Part shown: positions 1 through 11,707 of the stretch, piece by piece
Layout: each line of letters opens with the position of its first letter
Position numbering within the stretch: the stretch's first letter is position 1
Source of the DNA: Lamellibrachia satsuma
Lineage: Eukaryota; Annelida; Polychaeta; Sabellida; Siboglinidae
Direction: 5' to 3'
Length of the DNA stretch: 64,000 bases
NCBI GenBank assembly: GCA_033239005.1
Contig: BSQZ01000070.1
Location: 1,319,617-1,383,616 of the forward strand
Program-made: the position numbers and the translations under genes
Notes under the pieces: model-generated
Databases searched by the model: none
What the model was told of the DNA's origin: nothing
Seen by the model: the letters and a program-made list of their open reading frames with translations, nothing else

Positions 1-233
1 AAAAATTTGCAAATGATTCATAGTTTTCATAGTTTATTTAGAAAACAGTATGTAATATAGCAGTGTGTTTGGTATGGAAACCACTTAACTAGTTAATTGG
101 TGTGTGCAGTTAATTTAGAACCAAGTCCCTGTGTCATCTGTCCTGTTTGGGCCCTCTTCCCACACACAGGGATGGCCACTTCTTCCCAGTAATGACTTCC
201 ATGTGTTGACTTAGGAAATATTTTCCAGCTGCA

Positions 234-520
234 GGGGTGTCACTGCCCTCTAAACAAAATTAAGTTTGGGTGGGGTGGAGCCAGACACTAAGTTTAAGCA
301 GGGGTGACACTGTTCTTTAAAGAAGATCTAGTTTTAGGTGGGGTTATGTCATGTATTAAGTATAGCTGCAGGGGTGTTATTTCCTCTAACAAAAAAATTG
401 GGATGGTGGGATGGAGTCAAAGACTTTAAAGTTTAGTCCAGGACTAAGTTTAGCTGCAGTGTCACTGCCCTCTAGACAGGATTCAGTTTGGGTGGGATGG
501 AATCAAAACAAAGTTTCAAC
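234..520. repeat. diverged tandem repeat, four units of about 65-88 bp
   Basis: Four degenerate units, each opening with GCAGGGGTG or a close variant, then a CTCTAAAC-like block and a GGTGGGATGGAGTC-like block, begin near 234, 298, 369 and 456. The copies differ by substitutions and length changes, so the array is old. No coding potential is seen. Confidence 0.7.
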
Positions 521-762
521 TTTCACTGTCAGTTAATTATATTCCTTAGGAAGATTAAAAACAAATGCTGCAATATATATATATATATATATACATATAA
601 ATATATTTATGAAAATTCTTCATAAATAAATTACATATAATATAATTTGTTTGTTGTTCCTATATCTTTTAATAATACTTACAGTGTTTAGTATGTACGT
701 GTATGTTTGAGCTGTGCTATTACGTGGTCAAACCACGGGGCATGTTGGCCAGTATGATCTTA

Positions 763-1122
763 GGCCAAGCTCACATCTAATTTTCAACCAAATTACGATG
801 CGGATCAGCTAATTTGGCCCTGTTCACATACACCTAGTTAAGCTGGATTAAACTGCCAACCGAATTAGTGCACCAGAGGGCGTGGTGTGTGGGTCATATG
901 CACTCACACATCGTGAGACTATGGCCCTCTGTCATGCAGCAGCGCCGCTATCGCCGAATCAAGGCAAACGGAGCATTCACATTGGTTAATCCGCATCCTA
1001 ATTCGCCTGTTTTCCCGCATTAGAATTCGGGTAGCTTAATGCGGATTAAGGGTGTTCACATTGCGCTACCCGAATTGGGATCCGCATCCTAATGCGGATT
1101 AGCGTTGTATGTGAACACGGCC
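763..1122. mobile_element. MITE, PIF/Harbinger-like, 360 bp
   Basis: The ends are imperfect inverted repeats: GGCCAAGCTCACAT on the left and, on the opposite strand, GGCCGTGTTCACAT on the right. The element is flanked on both sides by TTA (760-762 and 1123-1125), the 3-bp TWA-type duplication known for PIF/Harbinger elements. Inside are several inverted copies of an AATGCGGATTA-like motif. There is no ORF of note, so it is a non-autonomous derivative. The family assignment rests on TSD length and is an inference. Confidence 0.75.
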
Positions 1123-1125
1123 TTA

Positions 1126-3171
1126 GAGCATTGGCATCTCAAGCAAGGCCTACCACTGGAGGGGAAGACCACAACAGTCTTAAATCATTTGGATGAATTG
1201 TTATTCTAGTGAGGCACCTTCTGTTCTTCTCTGTCAGACAGACAGAGGAATGGTAGACCTCGATGGCATAAACAACAGCACCCTTCCATCAGTGCCATGG
1301 GAGGTGCTAGTCATTGGTAGATGAATGGACCCTCAGGTGGACAATGTCTGATTTCAGCTGGACATATTTACTGCCAACCAAATAGTGAACAATAGGGACG
1401 ATAGACCAGGGGACTTTTAATTGAATATGTGAACAATGCAGTAGGTTCATACAAAGTACAGACTGTGATTTAGTTGGCTGCTACCACCAGATTCTCAACT
1501 TGAACATCCTGTTCTGGCTTGTTGATTTAGTCTGAAACCAGTTTCTGCACATCACAGGTAAAGCAACAGAACTAAGCATGGCTTGCACAGTGGAACAAAT
1601 GAAGTGAAGGAGAATGAAAGACGAACACTGCTTAAGATAAGTACAACGTAAGCACACATTTATTTTAAACCTGCATCACGTGTTTCTGTTGAGAGGAACT
1701 TTCAGCATGCCAGTATATGAGCTATGTAGCAAATTACGAGGTACTTTGAACTACTTTTTTCAAGTATCGTGGTCCATTATTTTAGTTGTTTAAACATAGT
1801 GAGTATTAAGGTATTAGGTTTTGCAGTTGCACATAAATTATGAAACTACTTATAATAAATAAAAAAATAAATAATAAAATACAAAATGTATATATAGTGT
1901 TATGTTCACCAAGTGCTCTAGGATGCATTAAATCGTGGAAACTGGGAGACAGGTGTATGCATAAATAAGACAGTAAATGTAATTGACCTTGGAACTCAAC
2001 ATGTTGAACTTACTGACGAGTTGGAGACTTGATAAATAAACTTGGTGAACAAAATATTTTATCATGGCAATTACAAATGTGAAAAGCGAGGGTTCTGACA
2101 TTCCATGTGTTATTGTTAACAGATTTTTGTTATAAAGTCTCCCTCTTGAAGCTAGTGTTAACTTACACTTGCTCATAAAATTAACTTTTTACTGGGCAGT
2201 TCTTCCAAACTGGATGCAACCCGAGATCCCAACATCCACCCATTTCCCACACCACAGCCACATATGGGGGATATAAAACAGTTTCTTTAAAATCTTGGTT
2301 TCTTTGAAGTCGTTTTTGAACTTGTAGAAATTACTTCCTATGACTTCCAGAGGTCCTTAAATCAGATCTATCCATAACTGTACATATTTTATCCAAACTA
2401 ATTTTAGGCTGGCACTTTTGCAGTGGGACATTTTTGCGTTGGGTAAGCAAAGAAAATGTGATGTTATGTTGTTAGTATTTACCAGAAAACCCAAAATACA
2501 ATACTGTTATATGCGTTAATTAACAGTGGCCCACAAAAGTTACTTAAATTTGATGTTTTCCCTTACTTCCTCTGATATTGCAAGATTTTACCAGTTTTTG
2601 TTGTGACTTGGTCTCCAGAGTGTTTATTTATGTTGCGTGGTGTTTGGCCATTTAAAACCTCTACTTTCTGGATTTCACATCCAACATGTTTGTCGTCACT
2701 TGGTGGGGGTCTCTTAGAAGAACTTTCAACCTGTAGACATTTAATCCTGGGCAGCAGTGAATGGGGGAGGGGGGCTGTGAAAAACTCAAAGACATAGAGG
2801 GGATAGTGTCTTCACCAGTAGGTCTGCTCTATTGTCTGCAAAGTCCATGGCAGATATGGATATCCAGCAAATATACCGGCTTTTCATCAGTGACTGCCAC
2901 TAGTACAATACAAGACAAAAAGGAATAATATATTTCCAAGATTCAGAAACAGCTATGGTACAGCAAATTAACAACAGGAGTAGGACCTATATTATGGAAT
3001 TCTGTTCAAAGAAATCTAAAATAATTATGGTCGTCTTTAATAGAAACATTTGCTAAGAACATGAAACCTTACTGTAAATTTGAATGTATCGGGTCAATGT
3101 AATTGAAGTAATAACTGATTCTAGTGATCCGCCCTCAAAGTATTATTATTATGGTCAAACTGTTATTTTTT
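1126..3171. other. intergenic, no gene seen
   Basis: AT-rich sequence without a recognisable protein, RNA gene or transposon boundary. The open frames near 1928-2176 and 2603-2797 are short, low in complexity and resemble nothing I know. Confidence 0.5.
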
Positions 3172-3910
3172 TCCAGGTTCATGCCTGGTGAATAAAGTAC
3201 CAGTGATGTTGTTTGGTTCATGCCTGGTGTATAAAGTACTAGTGATGTTGTTTAGTTCATGCCTGGTGAATAAAGTACCAGTGATGCTGTTTAGTTCATG
3301 CCTGGTGAATAAAGTACCAGTGATGCTGTTTAGTTCATGCCTGGTGTATAAAGTACCAGTGATGTTGTTTAGTTCATGCCTGGTGTATAAAGTACCAGTG
3401 ATGTTGTTTAGTTCATGCCTGGTGTATAAAGTACCAATAATGTTGTTTAGTTCATGCCTGGTGTATAAAGTACTAGTGATGTTGTTTAGTTCATGCCTGG
3501 TGTATAAAGTACTAGTGATGTTGTTTAGTTCATGCCTGGTGTATAAAGTACCAGTGATGTTGTTTAGTTCATGCCTGGTGAATAAAGTACCAATGATGTT
3601 GTTTAGTTCATGCCTGGTGAATAAAGTACCAGTGATGTTGTTTAGTTCATGCCTGGTGTATAAAGTACCAATGATGTTGTTTAGTTCATGCCTGGTGTAT
3701 AAAGTACCAGTGATGTTGTTTAGTTCATGCCTGGTGTATAAAGTACCAGTGATGTTGTTTAGTTCATGCCTGGTGTATAAAGTACTAGTGATGTTGTTTA
3801 GTTCATGCCTGGTGAATAAAGTACCAATGATGTTGTTTAGTTCATGCCTGGTGAATAAAGTACCAATGATGTTGTTTAGTTCATGCCTGGTGTATAAAGC
3901 ACCAGTGATT
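3172..3910. repeat. 39-bp minisatellite, about 19 units
   Basis: The unit is 39 bp (core TTCATGCCTGGTGTATAAAG followed by TACCAGTGATGTTGTTTAG). Variants differ at a few fixed sites, such as GAATAAAG/GTATAAAG and ACCAGTG/ACTAGTG/ACCAATG. Because 39 is divisible by 3 and the unit has no stop in one plus-strand frame, it creates a 242-codon open frame of a 13-residue hydrophobic repeat. There is no sign that this frame is a gene. The mixed order of variants suggests local gene conversion or unequal exchange. Confidence 0.95.
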
Positions 3911-4636
3911 TTGTGATGGTGTCACTTTTGAAGGATCCATGTCTTGCACCCTTGAACAGGGAAGTGGCCATATTTGTTATTTAAGCACTAGCTGCACTAT
4001 AACATTTTATTCTGACATGTCAGTCCTGCTCATTGGGCAAGTTATTTACAACTTCTGGTCTTCATTAGCAGTGCCAGACATGGCCTTACACTGCCAATTA
4101 CTTACCACTGATTATATGCATCATTTCATAGGAGAGTTGGCAGTGGTATTGGTTCATTAATGCCCAGGTCAGATTTACTGCAGTCCTTAACCAAGGAAGA
4201 CAGGGATAGATCTGCTATAATGGGAACAGGCTGCTGGAGGCAGATTCCCACCTGACACCTCCTACTTGCTGGTTGATAAAGAGGATGCACCCAGATTGCC
4301 TGGTAATTGGTGATTAGTGTGCTGATTGCAGCACAGGCAGAGGGAGGTGGGGTTGACAGGCATGGTGGCAGATTGTGGAACTGTTTATCTCTGCTATTGA
4401 CATCAGGGCCATGTTAGCTCAGGTGTGGCAATGCTGCTTAGTGCTTGATGGATCTTGATGGTTTATTCTAATTCATATATAACCATAACTTCCATAATTA
4501 AGTAAGTCATAATTGTCCTGTTGTGAAAATGGTGGAATTTAAGGCACGTTCAGTACATCCACTCGTAATGGCATCAGTAGTGCAGAAATAGTGTTAACAT
4601 TAACGTGCAAGGCCATTACAGAAAGGTGAACTGTCA

Positions 4637-4812
4637 CACAACAAAGTGTTATACAATAGCAACAATCTGTAGAGAGTATGACTTGTTTACTCCATTAGTA
4701 ACACAAAAAAGTGTTATACAATAGCAACAATATGTAGACAGTATGACCTGTTTATTCCATTAGTCACACAACAAAGTGTTATACATTAGCAACAATTTGT
4801 AGGCAGTATGAC
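4637..4812. repeat. tandem repeat, three units of about 66 bp
   Basis: Three copies of a unit containing GTGTTATACAATAGCAACAA and AGTATGACCTGTTTA. Copies are about 90 percent alike by eye. Confidence 0.8.
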
Positions 4813-5127
4813 CAGTATATTTGTAATGGATTTCAACTAGCTTAGATTTATTGTTTGTTTGTCTGAACTTTCATCGTGAGTAACATGAAAATTGCTGATT
4901 TAAGGGTAATGTTTAGAACTTTCATTGTTGGATTGAAATACCATTGTTCATGGCAGAAGAACTAAATGTGATGGTATAAATGTGAAATGTTGGATTCAAG
5001 TTATGTAAACGTCATTGTTTGAAGTTATGACAATTAATTTTCGAACTGTGTATTGAAGCAATGTATTATATTTTGTTTTCAAAGTGTCATTAACAAAACA
5101 GTAAAACTAGCCAAACACTTCTGTGAT

Positions 5128-5225
5128 TTGTAATCATGTGTCAGTATATTGATTGTGATTTGTAATCATGTGTCAGTATATTGGTTGTTTTGTAATCATG
5201 TGTCAGTATATTGGTTGTTTTGTAT
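5128..5225. repeat. short tandem repeat, three units
   Basis: Three units built on TGTAATCATGTGTCAGTATA followed by TTG(G/A)TTG, spaced about 32-36 bp apart. Confidence 0.8.
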
Positions 5226-5250
5226 TTAGTATTTCAACTTATGTTATTAA

Positions 5251-5862
5251 AGCGAAACAAAAGTAATTGTTTTGGGGCTGTGCACCTAAAAGAAAAAAGA
5301 AAAACTAACCATGTTCAACTAAAATAAAGAATATCACACCAGTGGTTTACTCGAGATATTATGGTTATTACTCCAGTTAACCGAGGGCTGACACATTAAC
5401 CCGTGCGACCGATAAGCACATGCACAGTTCTATGAAATTGGGTAACCTAGACTACCACATGACGTATTAAGTGAGGCTGGCATACACAGAACCAAGGCAA
5501 ACTCTCCAACAAACATTCTGCTATGTCAGAAAGAGGACTATTTTAGTAAACAAAGGCCAAAATATGTTAAAAAAATTTAGTTTGGATGCATGGTCATATC
5601 CTATTGGCAAGTATAGGAATATGTGTGTACAAATATATTTTTATTTGGCGAGCGAACATTGCCAGAATACGACACTCATGACGTAGGGTTATCTAACAGT
5701 AAGGCGCGGCCCATGAAAGTAAGATGTGTGTTCAACAAGGTTTTCCTAGTAAACCACTGGCATGATATTCTTAACTGTAGTTGCAAGTTGTTATGTTGTA
5801 ATAACTCTTATCGGTGCATAGGCTCAAAACCCATAGGCTCAAAACCATGCCGTTTGTTTCCC
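5251..5862 (+). mobile_element. long-TIR MITE, copy 1 (about 612 bp)
   Basis: The left end follows TTAA and opens AGCGAAACAAAAGTAATTGT. The right end, read on the other strand, opens GGGAAACAAACGGCATGGTT. The inverted repeats run for roughly 100 bp, including a shared ACCAGTGGTTTACT block. The interior aligns with the reverse complement of the element at 21639-22269 over its whole length. The right terminus lacks the TTAA, so this copy is degraded. Small open frames inside (5471-5686, 5623-5961) are not conserved in the second copy. Confidence 0.8.
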
Positions 5863-7094
5863 TGTGATACAAATAATTATATATACATTTTTTCCTGTGA
5901 CATTATTTCCTACATTCGAGTCAAACAGCAGAGGGTAAATGGTTCATGGATTCAATCATAATGTGTGAAAGTACTCAGTTGTTGAGGGATGCACGTAAAC
6001 ATGTAGATACCTTGTTCAGATAAACATGCTACATTGGTTTTGTGAAATCAGTCATATACAATTTATCAATCCTTGGCTGTATCTTATCTTGAATAAATTT
6101 TGAATTAACTTGCACAGATCATACAAGTTATTTATCTGAGTATTGGCTTGACATTGAAAGTTTTTTACAGCATAAACCACCCACTGTGTAGATGATGTAC
6201 AAGTTATTGCTGTATTTGATGGACCTATTCGTTGGAGTTGATTTCTGATCGCTTGTGATACCACCAAAGTCCCTCTTCTTGGATGGGCTTGTGGGAATAT
6301 GCATTCTGAGCTATTAGGGAAAGCCAGTATGGCTCATAAAACCACAGGCTCCCTACACATGTGCATGCAAGCAACACACATACGCATGCACACACACTCA
6401 TACGTAATATATACTGAACCCTTCCTAATAGCCACCCTGACATTGAAACCACTGCACCAATGTTACCACTCCTCCCATATACAATTGAAAATTAAGATAA
6501 ATTTGGAATTAATACCACTGTTGACTAGTCCTATGTGTGGACATATGACATATCTATGTGTGGACGTATTTATGTCTTGGGAATGATTAATCATCACCCA
6601 ATTATTGTGAGGCAATTTCTTGGCAAAGCTGTTCAATAACAAATTAATGACAATGGCAACGACAATAACAACAGAAAACAACTTTTACAAATAATTTTTG
6701 GAATTCATGCAAATTCCCAAGTGCCAACTCGTCTGATCTCTGTACCACATATATTTCTTAGTGGAATTCTCCAAACAAATTGATAGGTTACGGTTCACTC
6801 CCTGTGGGATTTGGTCAGGCAATCCATAGGATCCTGAGTAAATAGAACAATAGCTGCCAGGAAAGTGTACTGTATTATTCAGGGATTTTTTTTCAAATCA
6901 CCAGAACTTTGTGTAGCAGGCATTATAATATCACATGGAACCACTCAGCGTTCACTGGTTGGCATTAGAAGCCTGAGTAACTTCTTCAGTATTTTTATCT
7001 CAGATTGTTTGACTTTCTATGGGTAGAAATTAATACCTGGAATACTAAAAGATTTTAAGATTTTGTAATGTAGCTTTAATGTACTAATTGCAGT
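5863..7094. other. intergenic, no gene seen
   Basis: Short overlapping open frames on both strands at 6052-6681 have no recognisable domain. A CA-rich stretch lies near 6370-6400. Confidence 0.5.
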
Positions 7095-7207
7095 GATGCT
7101 GAATTCTTCCCAGAGACGTCAACGTGGTGTCAGAATGCACAGGTGTAGCGAAACATGAAGTCTTTTGACCAACGACTGGATACTGCGATATGTAAGAACT
7201 GTCTTAC
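7095..7207 (+). mobile_element. SINE tail, degraded
   Basis: Shows the same order of blocks as the better SINE copies at 14730-14838 and 53095-53190: GTCAGAATGCACAGG, GAAACATGAAGTC, GGATACTGCGATATGTAAGA, then CTTACTTTAA. It is clearly more diverged, and the tRNA-like head is missing. Confidence 0.55.
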
Positions 7208-7536
7208 TTTAATATAGTTTTAAGTTGTTTACTTAATTCATGTTATTTAAAATAAATATATAAAATATTTTTTAATATTCATTAGATTAATTAAAAAAGC
7301 ATATACATCGATTTTAATTATCAAATTTTATTGCCATGCCAAATAGATGGTACAGCAGTCTTTATATGTTGTAAATTTGGTTATTTTATTTCATCAAATA
7401 TATATATATATAAGGAGATGATAGATCGCAGTAGTAACATGTTTTGCATAGATATTTTTGAAATGCTGTAAAATACTAATAAATATTGTGTCGCAATGTT
7501 CAGCTGTAAAACAGTTGTTGTCCGAACTGAAAAAGA

Positions 7537-7544
7537 TGACGTCA
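7537..7544. promoter_or_regulatory. perfect CRE palindrome TGACGTCA
   Basis: An isolated full CRE/CREB-ATF consensus site. No gene start is recognised nearby, so function is unproven; a chance match is possible. Confidence 0.3.
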
Positions 7545-8097
7545 TTTGTCAAGCTTTTTTGTTCATGCATTTTTTAATTCCGTTTATACAATTTCTAACA
7601 GGTAAATATACTGTAGCAATAATGATCAGTGAATTGTAATATTGTTAATTTAGACGTAATCTGAAATTTATTAGTTATGAGAATTGAGACATTTTAGTTA
7701 TGTGAAGCATCACTTAATGATTTAGCCAATCAAAAGCGCCGTACATTCCCTTTGAAGTAGAATATGTAACTTTAGTCATGTTGTGTAAATGACTGTCAGG
7801 GCACCCTTGAAATAGACAGTGCGGTTTATGAAATCCAATACTGAGAAATCATCAAAAACCCTTGCACTTACAGTTGCTTGTCGTCAAGAGTCCTGTGTAC
7901 TGTTTGCCTACACAAAGATACAAATAACTATTCACCTACCAACTCCGATGTCTGACAGAATGATGAATTACTGTTTTAATTTTTTTCAATGTTGCCACTT
8001 CATGTCTCCTGTGAAAGGTGGCCGCCCAGCTCCCTTTCAATCTCATTCAGCAGGTTTTCATTTGCACTTCTCTTGATAGCTGCAGTTGGCAGGCATG

Positions 8098-8400
8098 TCC
8101 ATTAGCTTCCAGGGGGTCACTAGTGTCCATTAGCTTACAGGAGTCACTAGTGTCCATTAGCTTACAGGGGGTCACTAGTGTCCATTAGCTTACAGGGGGT
8201 CACTAGTGTCCATTAACTTACAGGGGGTCACTAGGTGAAATCATTAGCTTACAGGTGAGTGACCCCCTGTAAGCTAATGGACACTAGTGACCATTAGTTT
8301 ACAGGGGGTCACTATTGTCCATTAGCTTACAGGGGGTCACTAGTGTCCATTAGCTTACAGGGGTCACTAATGTCCATTAGCTTACAGGGGGTCACTAGGT
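8098..8400. repeat. 27-29-bp minisatellite with an inverted unit
   Basis: Units of CCATTAGCTTACAGGGGGTC plus ACTAGTGT are repeated head to tail about ten times. One unit at 8263-8291 is inverted, producing a hairpin with 14-bp perfect arms (8242-8255 and 8266-8279) around a 10-nt loop. The block GTGAAATC appears at the inversion and again at the end of the array. Confidence 0.9.
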
Positions 8401-8404
8401 GAAA

Positions 8405-8870
8405 TCTGTATTACAGGTATGAAGTCTGATAATTGTATAATAAAATCATATGTAGTATAAACTATCTATGCTCATCCAAATGTGTTTTAATGAACCATGC
8501 TTTGTTTAATATCATTTAATCTGTTTATGAATATCAACCTTGCTGTTCTGTACATTTGAGAACAGCTGGCGGCAATTTCCAATACCTGTGGACAAAGTTA
8601 ATCCAGGTCAGGAGTTCACTGGATCATGTGATGGGTGTATCATGTGATGGGTCTATCATGTGATGGGTGAATGGTCAAAGTATATTTTTTAAATTTGGTT
8701 CATTAAAAATACATTTGGGCCATCGAGATGTTGGAACAGAATCAGGTCATATCATTTATAAATATTTTACTGTAAAAACAATAATATTTTGTGCTTTTAA
8801 CTGTCCAGTTATGTAGCAAATATTGTTAGATTACTTTAGTGTTATGTAGGCAAACATGTCTGCTACTTCT
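8405..8870 (+). repeat. dispersed repeat family A, copy 1
   Basis: Aligns by eye with 24397-24850 and, over its first part, 40018-40200. Shared landmarks in order are a GGTAT-AGTC start, TAGTATAAACT, CCAAATGTGTTTTAATGAACCA, CAATTTCCAATACCTGTGGAC, TTCACT-GAT, and TTAAAAATACATTTGG. Ends are not defined. It carries three tandem TATCATGTGATGGGT units at 8624-8671. Probably a non-autonomous transposon. Confidence 0.65.
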
Positions 8871-10360
8871 TGTTTTGCACCAAAGTAAATATGTAATGCT
8901 TATAGATGATCAAAGATGCATATTATAAACCGTTGCACCATTTTCTCACCATACCCTGTCTTCTTCTTCCGTCCTCTTGCACTGAAAGCATCACATAGAG
9001 CAGAAACAATCTCATGCTGCCTTCCTCTGTCCTGAGCCGCAGCTGGTCATTTTGTCTATCATATTGAGGTTTGAGACCTTTCCCTCACTGCCTTGGTTAA
9101 CTGGTGTCTCAAATCTTGCTATCATTAACTCCCTGACATATGTTGGTTGAATTTCACTTGACATATTTTCAAAATAAAATAAATAAGACATGTTGAATAC
9201 TAGATAATATGTTAAAGCTGTGATTAAAAGTGGATCATGGTGAGATCGGGAGATCAATCATAATACCCACGCGATCCCAGTTACTATGAATGAAACAACA
9301 GAGAGGAATGTTCTAAAAGGGGGATGTAGGACATTTCCCTCCCTATTTTTGTGGGGACAAATATCTGGGGGGAAGAGGGTTAAAACATCCAGGGGGGCAT
9401 CTATACCCTTAAAACGGGTGCCCTTCTTTCAGTGCCTGCTCTTCTACTAGGTTATAAAGTATAGGTTATCTACAATAAACCCAGTTCTAGCCACTTGAAC
9501 CTTAAGACACATTTAAGAGATAAGATAGAAAGGTCATAAAGCTATGTTGACCAAAGGCTGGTTGAGGGACACTGCACCTTACTAAATCACCCTAACTATA
9601 AACCCAAGTATAACAGAGACTAACTATAACCTACCTAGTTTAAACTGTTCTTGTTCTCACAACTACCGTGTACTCCACATTGTAGGGTAGGGTAAACTGA
9701 AATACCCTTTAATAGTGGGAATATTTCTTACAATTTAAGAATGAGCTTAACTTAGAACAGATTGTGGATAGCCCTTTGAAACCCAGTAACAATCTACACA
9801 GACTGACCACAAAACCAGGATTTCATGACCTTTGGCCTTGTTGATCTGCATCCACCCAAATCCAACATTTACAAGGGTTTTATAGTTGTATGTCCAAGTT
9901 GCAGCAGTTACAGGTTGGCTGTAGTGCTCCAGCACTTAAAACTGATAACTAATCTCTCTCCTCATTAAGTGGGGGTATCATGCTCCCACCCAGTTGATGG
10001 AGCCTATCAAATGCAAGTCTAATTACTTCTTGACATCTAAGGCACCATGGGAACATTTCCTTGGAGTTTCTTCCCACGTTTTAATCAGATATGGTTTACA
10101 CTGATGTTTGTATTTTGTTACAGTAAGACATTGCAGACATTTTGGAGGGAACATTTAGATAGACGTCACTGGGATGCACAGAGATTTTTTATATGGCACT
10201 TTATTTTTGTGCAGAAATACAGTGCACTAATATAGTGTATATTATAGTCAGTGTAATTGCACAAACTTTTGAGAGTTTTTGTAAAGATCTTTATGTTTCG
10301 TGCGGAATATCTCACCAATTTCCCCTGTAGACAAACTATTCCTGACAAATCGCTTGTTTA
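8871..10360. other. intergenic, no gene seen
   Basis: Open frames at 9012-9257, 9747-9935 and 10047-10235 are short and unrecognised. No repeat or boundary stands out. Confidence 0.5.
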
Positions 10361-10365
10361 GTTAG

Positions 10366-10535
10366 AGGTGGTGGTAGTGGTGGTGTTGGCGGTGTCGGTG
10401 GTGGTGGTGGTGGTGTTGGCGGTGTCGGTGGTGGTGGTGGTGTTGGCTGTAGTGTTGGTGGTGGTGCTGGTGGTGTTGGTGGTGGCAGTGTTGTTGGTGG
10501 TGGTGGTAGTGGTGTTGGCAGTGTGTGTTGTTGGA
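10366..10535. repeat. GTG-rich simple repeat
   Basis: An imperfect GTGGTGGTGGTGTTGGCG microsatellite about 170 bp long. It leaves long open frames on both strands (Val-rich and Thr-rich), which are artefacts of the repeat. Confidence 0.9.
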
Positions 10536-10769
10536 ATGTTCATCTTTTAGAAAAAAATTATAACACTAAAATTTTTAATAATTATATATCTGATATGTAA
10601 CTATTTATGGTGAAAAAAATTACTGGGATTAGGGTTATAAAATATTACTTTTAATCTAAACTTATTGAGGTGGTTTTTGTTAAATTGACTGTGCAAATTC
10701 AAATTGGTTTTGGACGTAATTAAAGTTACTACTTCACGTTTGACAGGCCATGAATGGACATGAAAATTA

Positions 10770-11705
10770 GGGGAAGGCAGTGTTAGATGAGCCATTTCTT
10801 ATTCTTTTTGATGTCTAGGGTGCAATCATATTCATAAGTCAACATTTATTTTACTCACATAAGCTATGATTATTAATAGATAATTTTATACCAAGATAAT
10901 ATATCTAGCATGCATAGATAAGTATATCTAGTTGATTCAAATAAGGTTGGTAAGCTGGCTCAGCTAACACTTGGTGTGGGGTAAGTTGAGCCACATTGCG
11001 GTGTAAGTTGCGTAAATGCTTTATTTGTATAATTTACGTAGGCCTTGTACAAAAAATTTGTAACAACTCAGCCAACGCATCTACCCAATGGGTACAACAC
11101 GTCTCTGACAAGTCTACATGCTTAATTAATAAGTCAACACACTTAATTAATATAGAATTATAGGTAAATCGCAACCAGTGTAACTAACTGCTATTATGTT
11201 ACCTTGTAGCTATCAGACGTCCCAATTTGCTCAGAAAAATGAATTCCCTGATGTATTTTGGGCTAAAGAATACTTGTCTTCGGTCTTTAACCACTGCTCA
11301 GCTAAACCTCCCTTGGGTCTTGGGTGGCTCAACTAACCTGTTTCAACAATTAAGCTTATTTAATTAACTTCTCATTAATGCATGAAGATATGTAAATAAT
11401 CTTCTTCTCTGTGCATAGTTAAACCATTTGTAAGTGCACAAACAACAAAGTTTGGTCACGTGCTTTAATAGTTTACACACCAGCAAACATTAATCACAAT
11501 TCCTAAAAGTTTAGAAAAACATAAAAAACATACTTTTAGCTCACATGTTCAGACCATTGTGACAAACATTACCTACTATAGGTCAATAGTGTTCTAATAA
11601 CATGTTCAATCACTGGGTGGTACCATGTAACTCTTACTGCAGAAGTTTCCTGGGAAACATGGGTGGCTCAACTAACCCAGTGGCTCAACTAACACTGCCT
11701 TCCCC
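10770..11705. mobile_element. TIR element, 936 bp, TA-flanked (mariner-like)
   Basis: Left end GGGGAAGGCAGTGTTAGATG and right end, on the other strand, GGGGAAGGCAGTGTTAGTTG are inverted repeats of about 24 bp. TA lies directly outside both (10768-10769 and 11706-11707), fitting Tc1/mariner-type targets. Subterminal GTTAGTTGAGCCAC motifs recur near 10950-11000, 11325 and 11662-11690. No transposase frame is visible, so it is non-autonomous. Superfamily is inferred from the TA flank only. Confidence 0.7.
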
Positions 11706-11707
11706 TA

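Noticed and set aside
3172..3910. CRISPR-like array
   Set aside because: Units are contiguous without unique spacers, and the DNA is eukaryotic. The same holds for the other tandem arrays in the window.
3188..3916. 242-codon open frame as a protein-coding gene
   Set aside because: It is wholly a 39-bp minisatellite; the open frame follows from a unit length divisible by 3.
10358..10550. Thr-rich and Val-rich proteins
   Set aside because: Translation of a GTG-type simple repeat on both strands.
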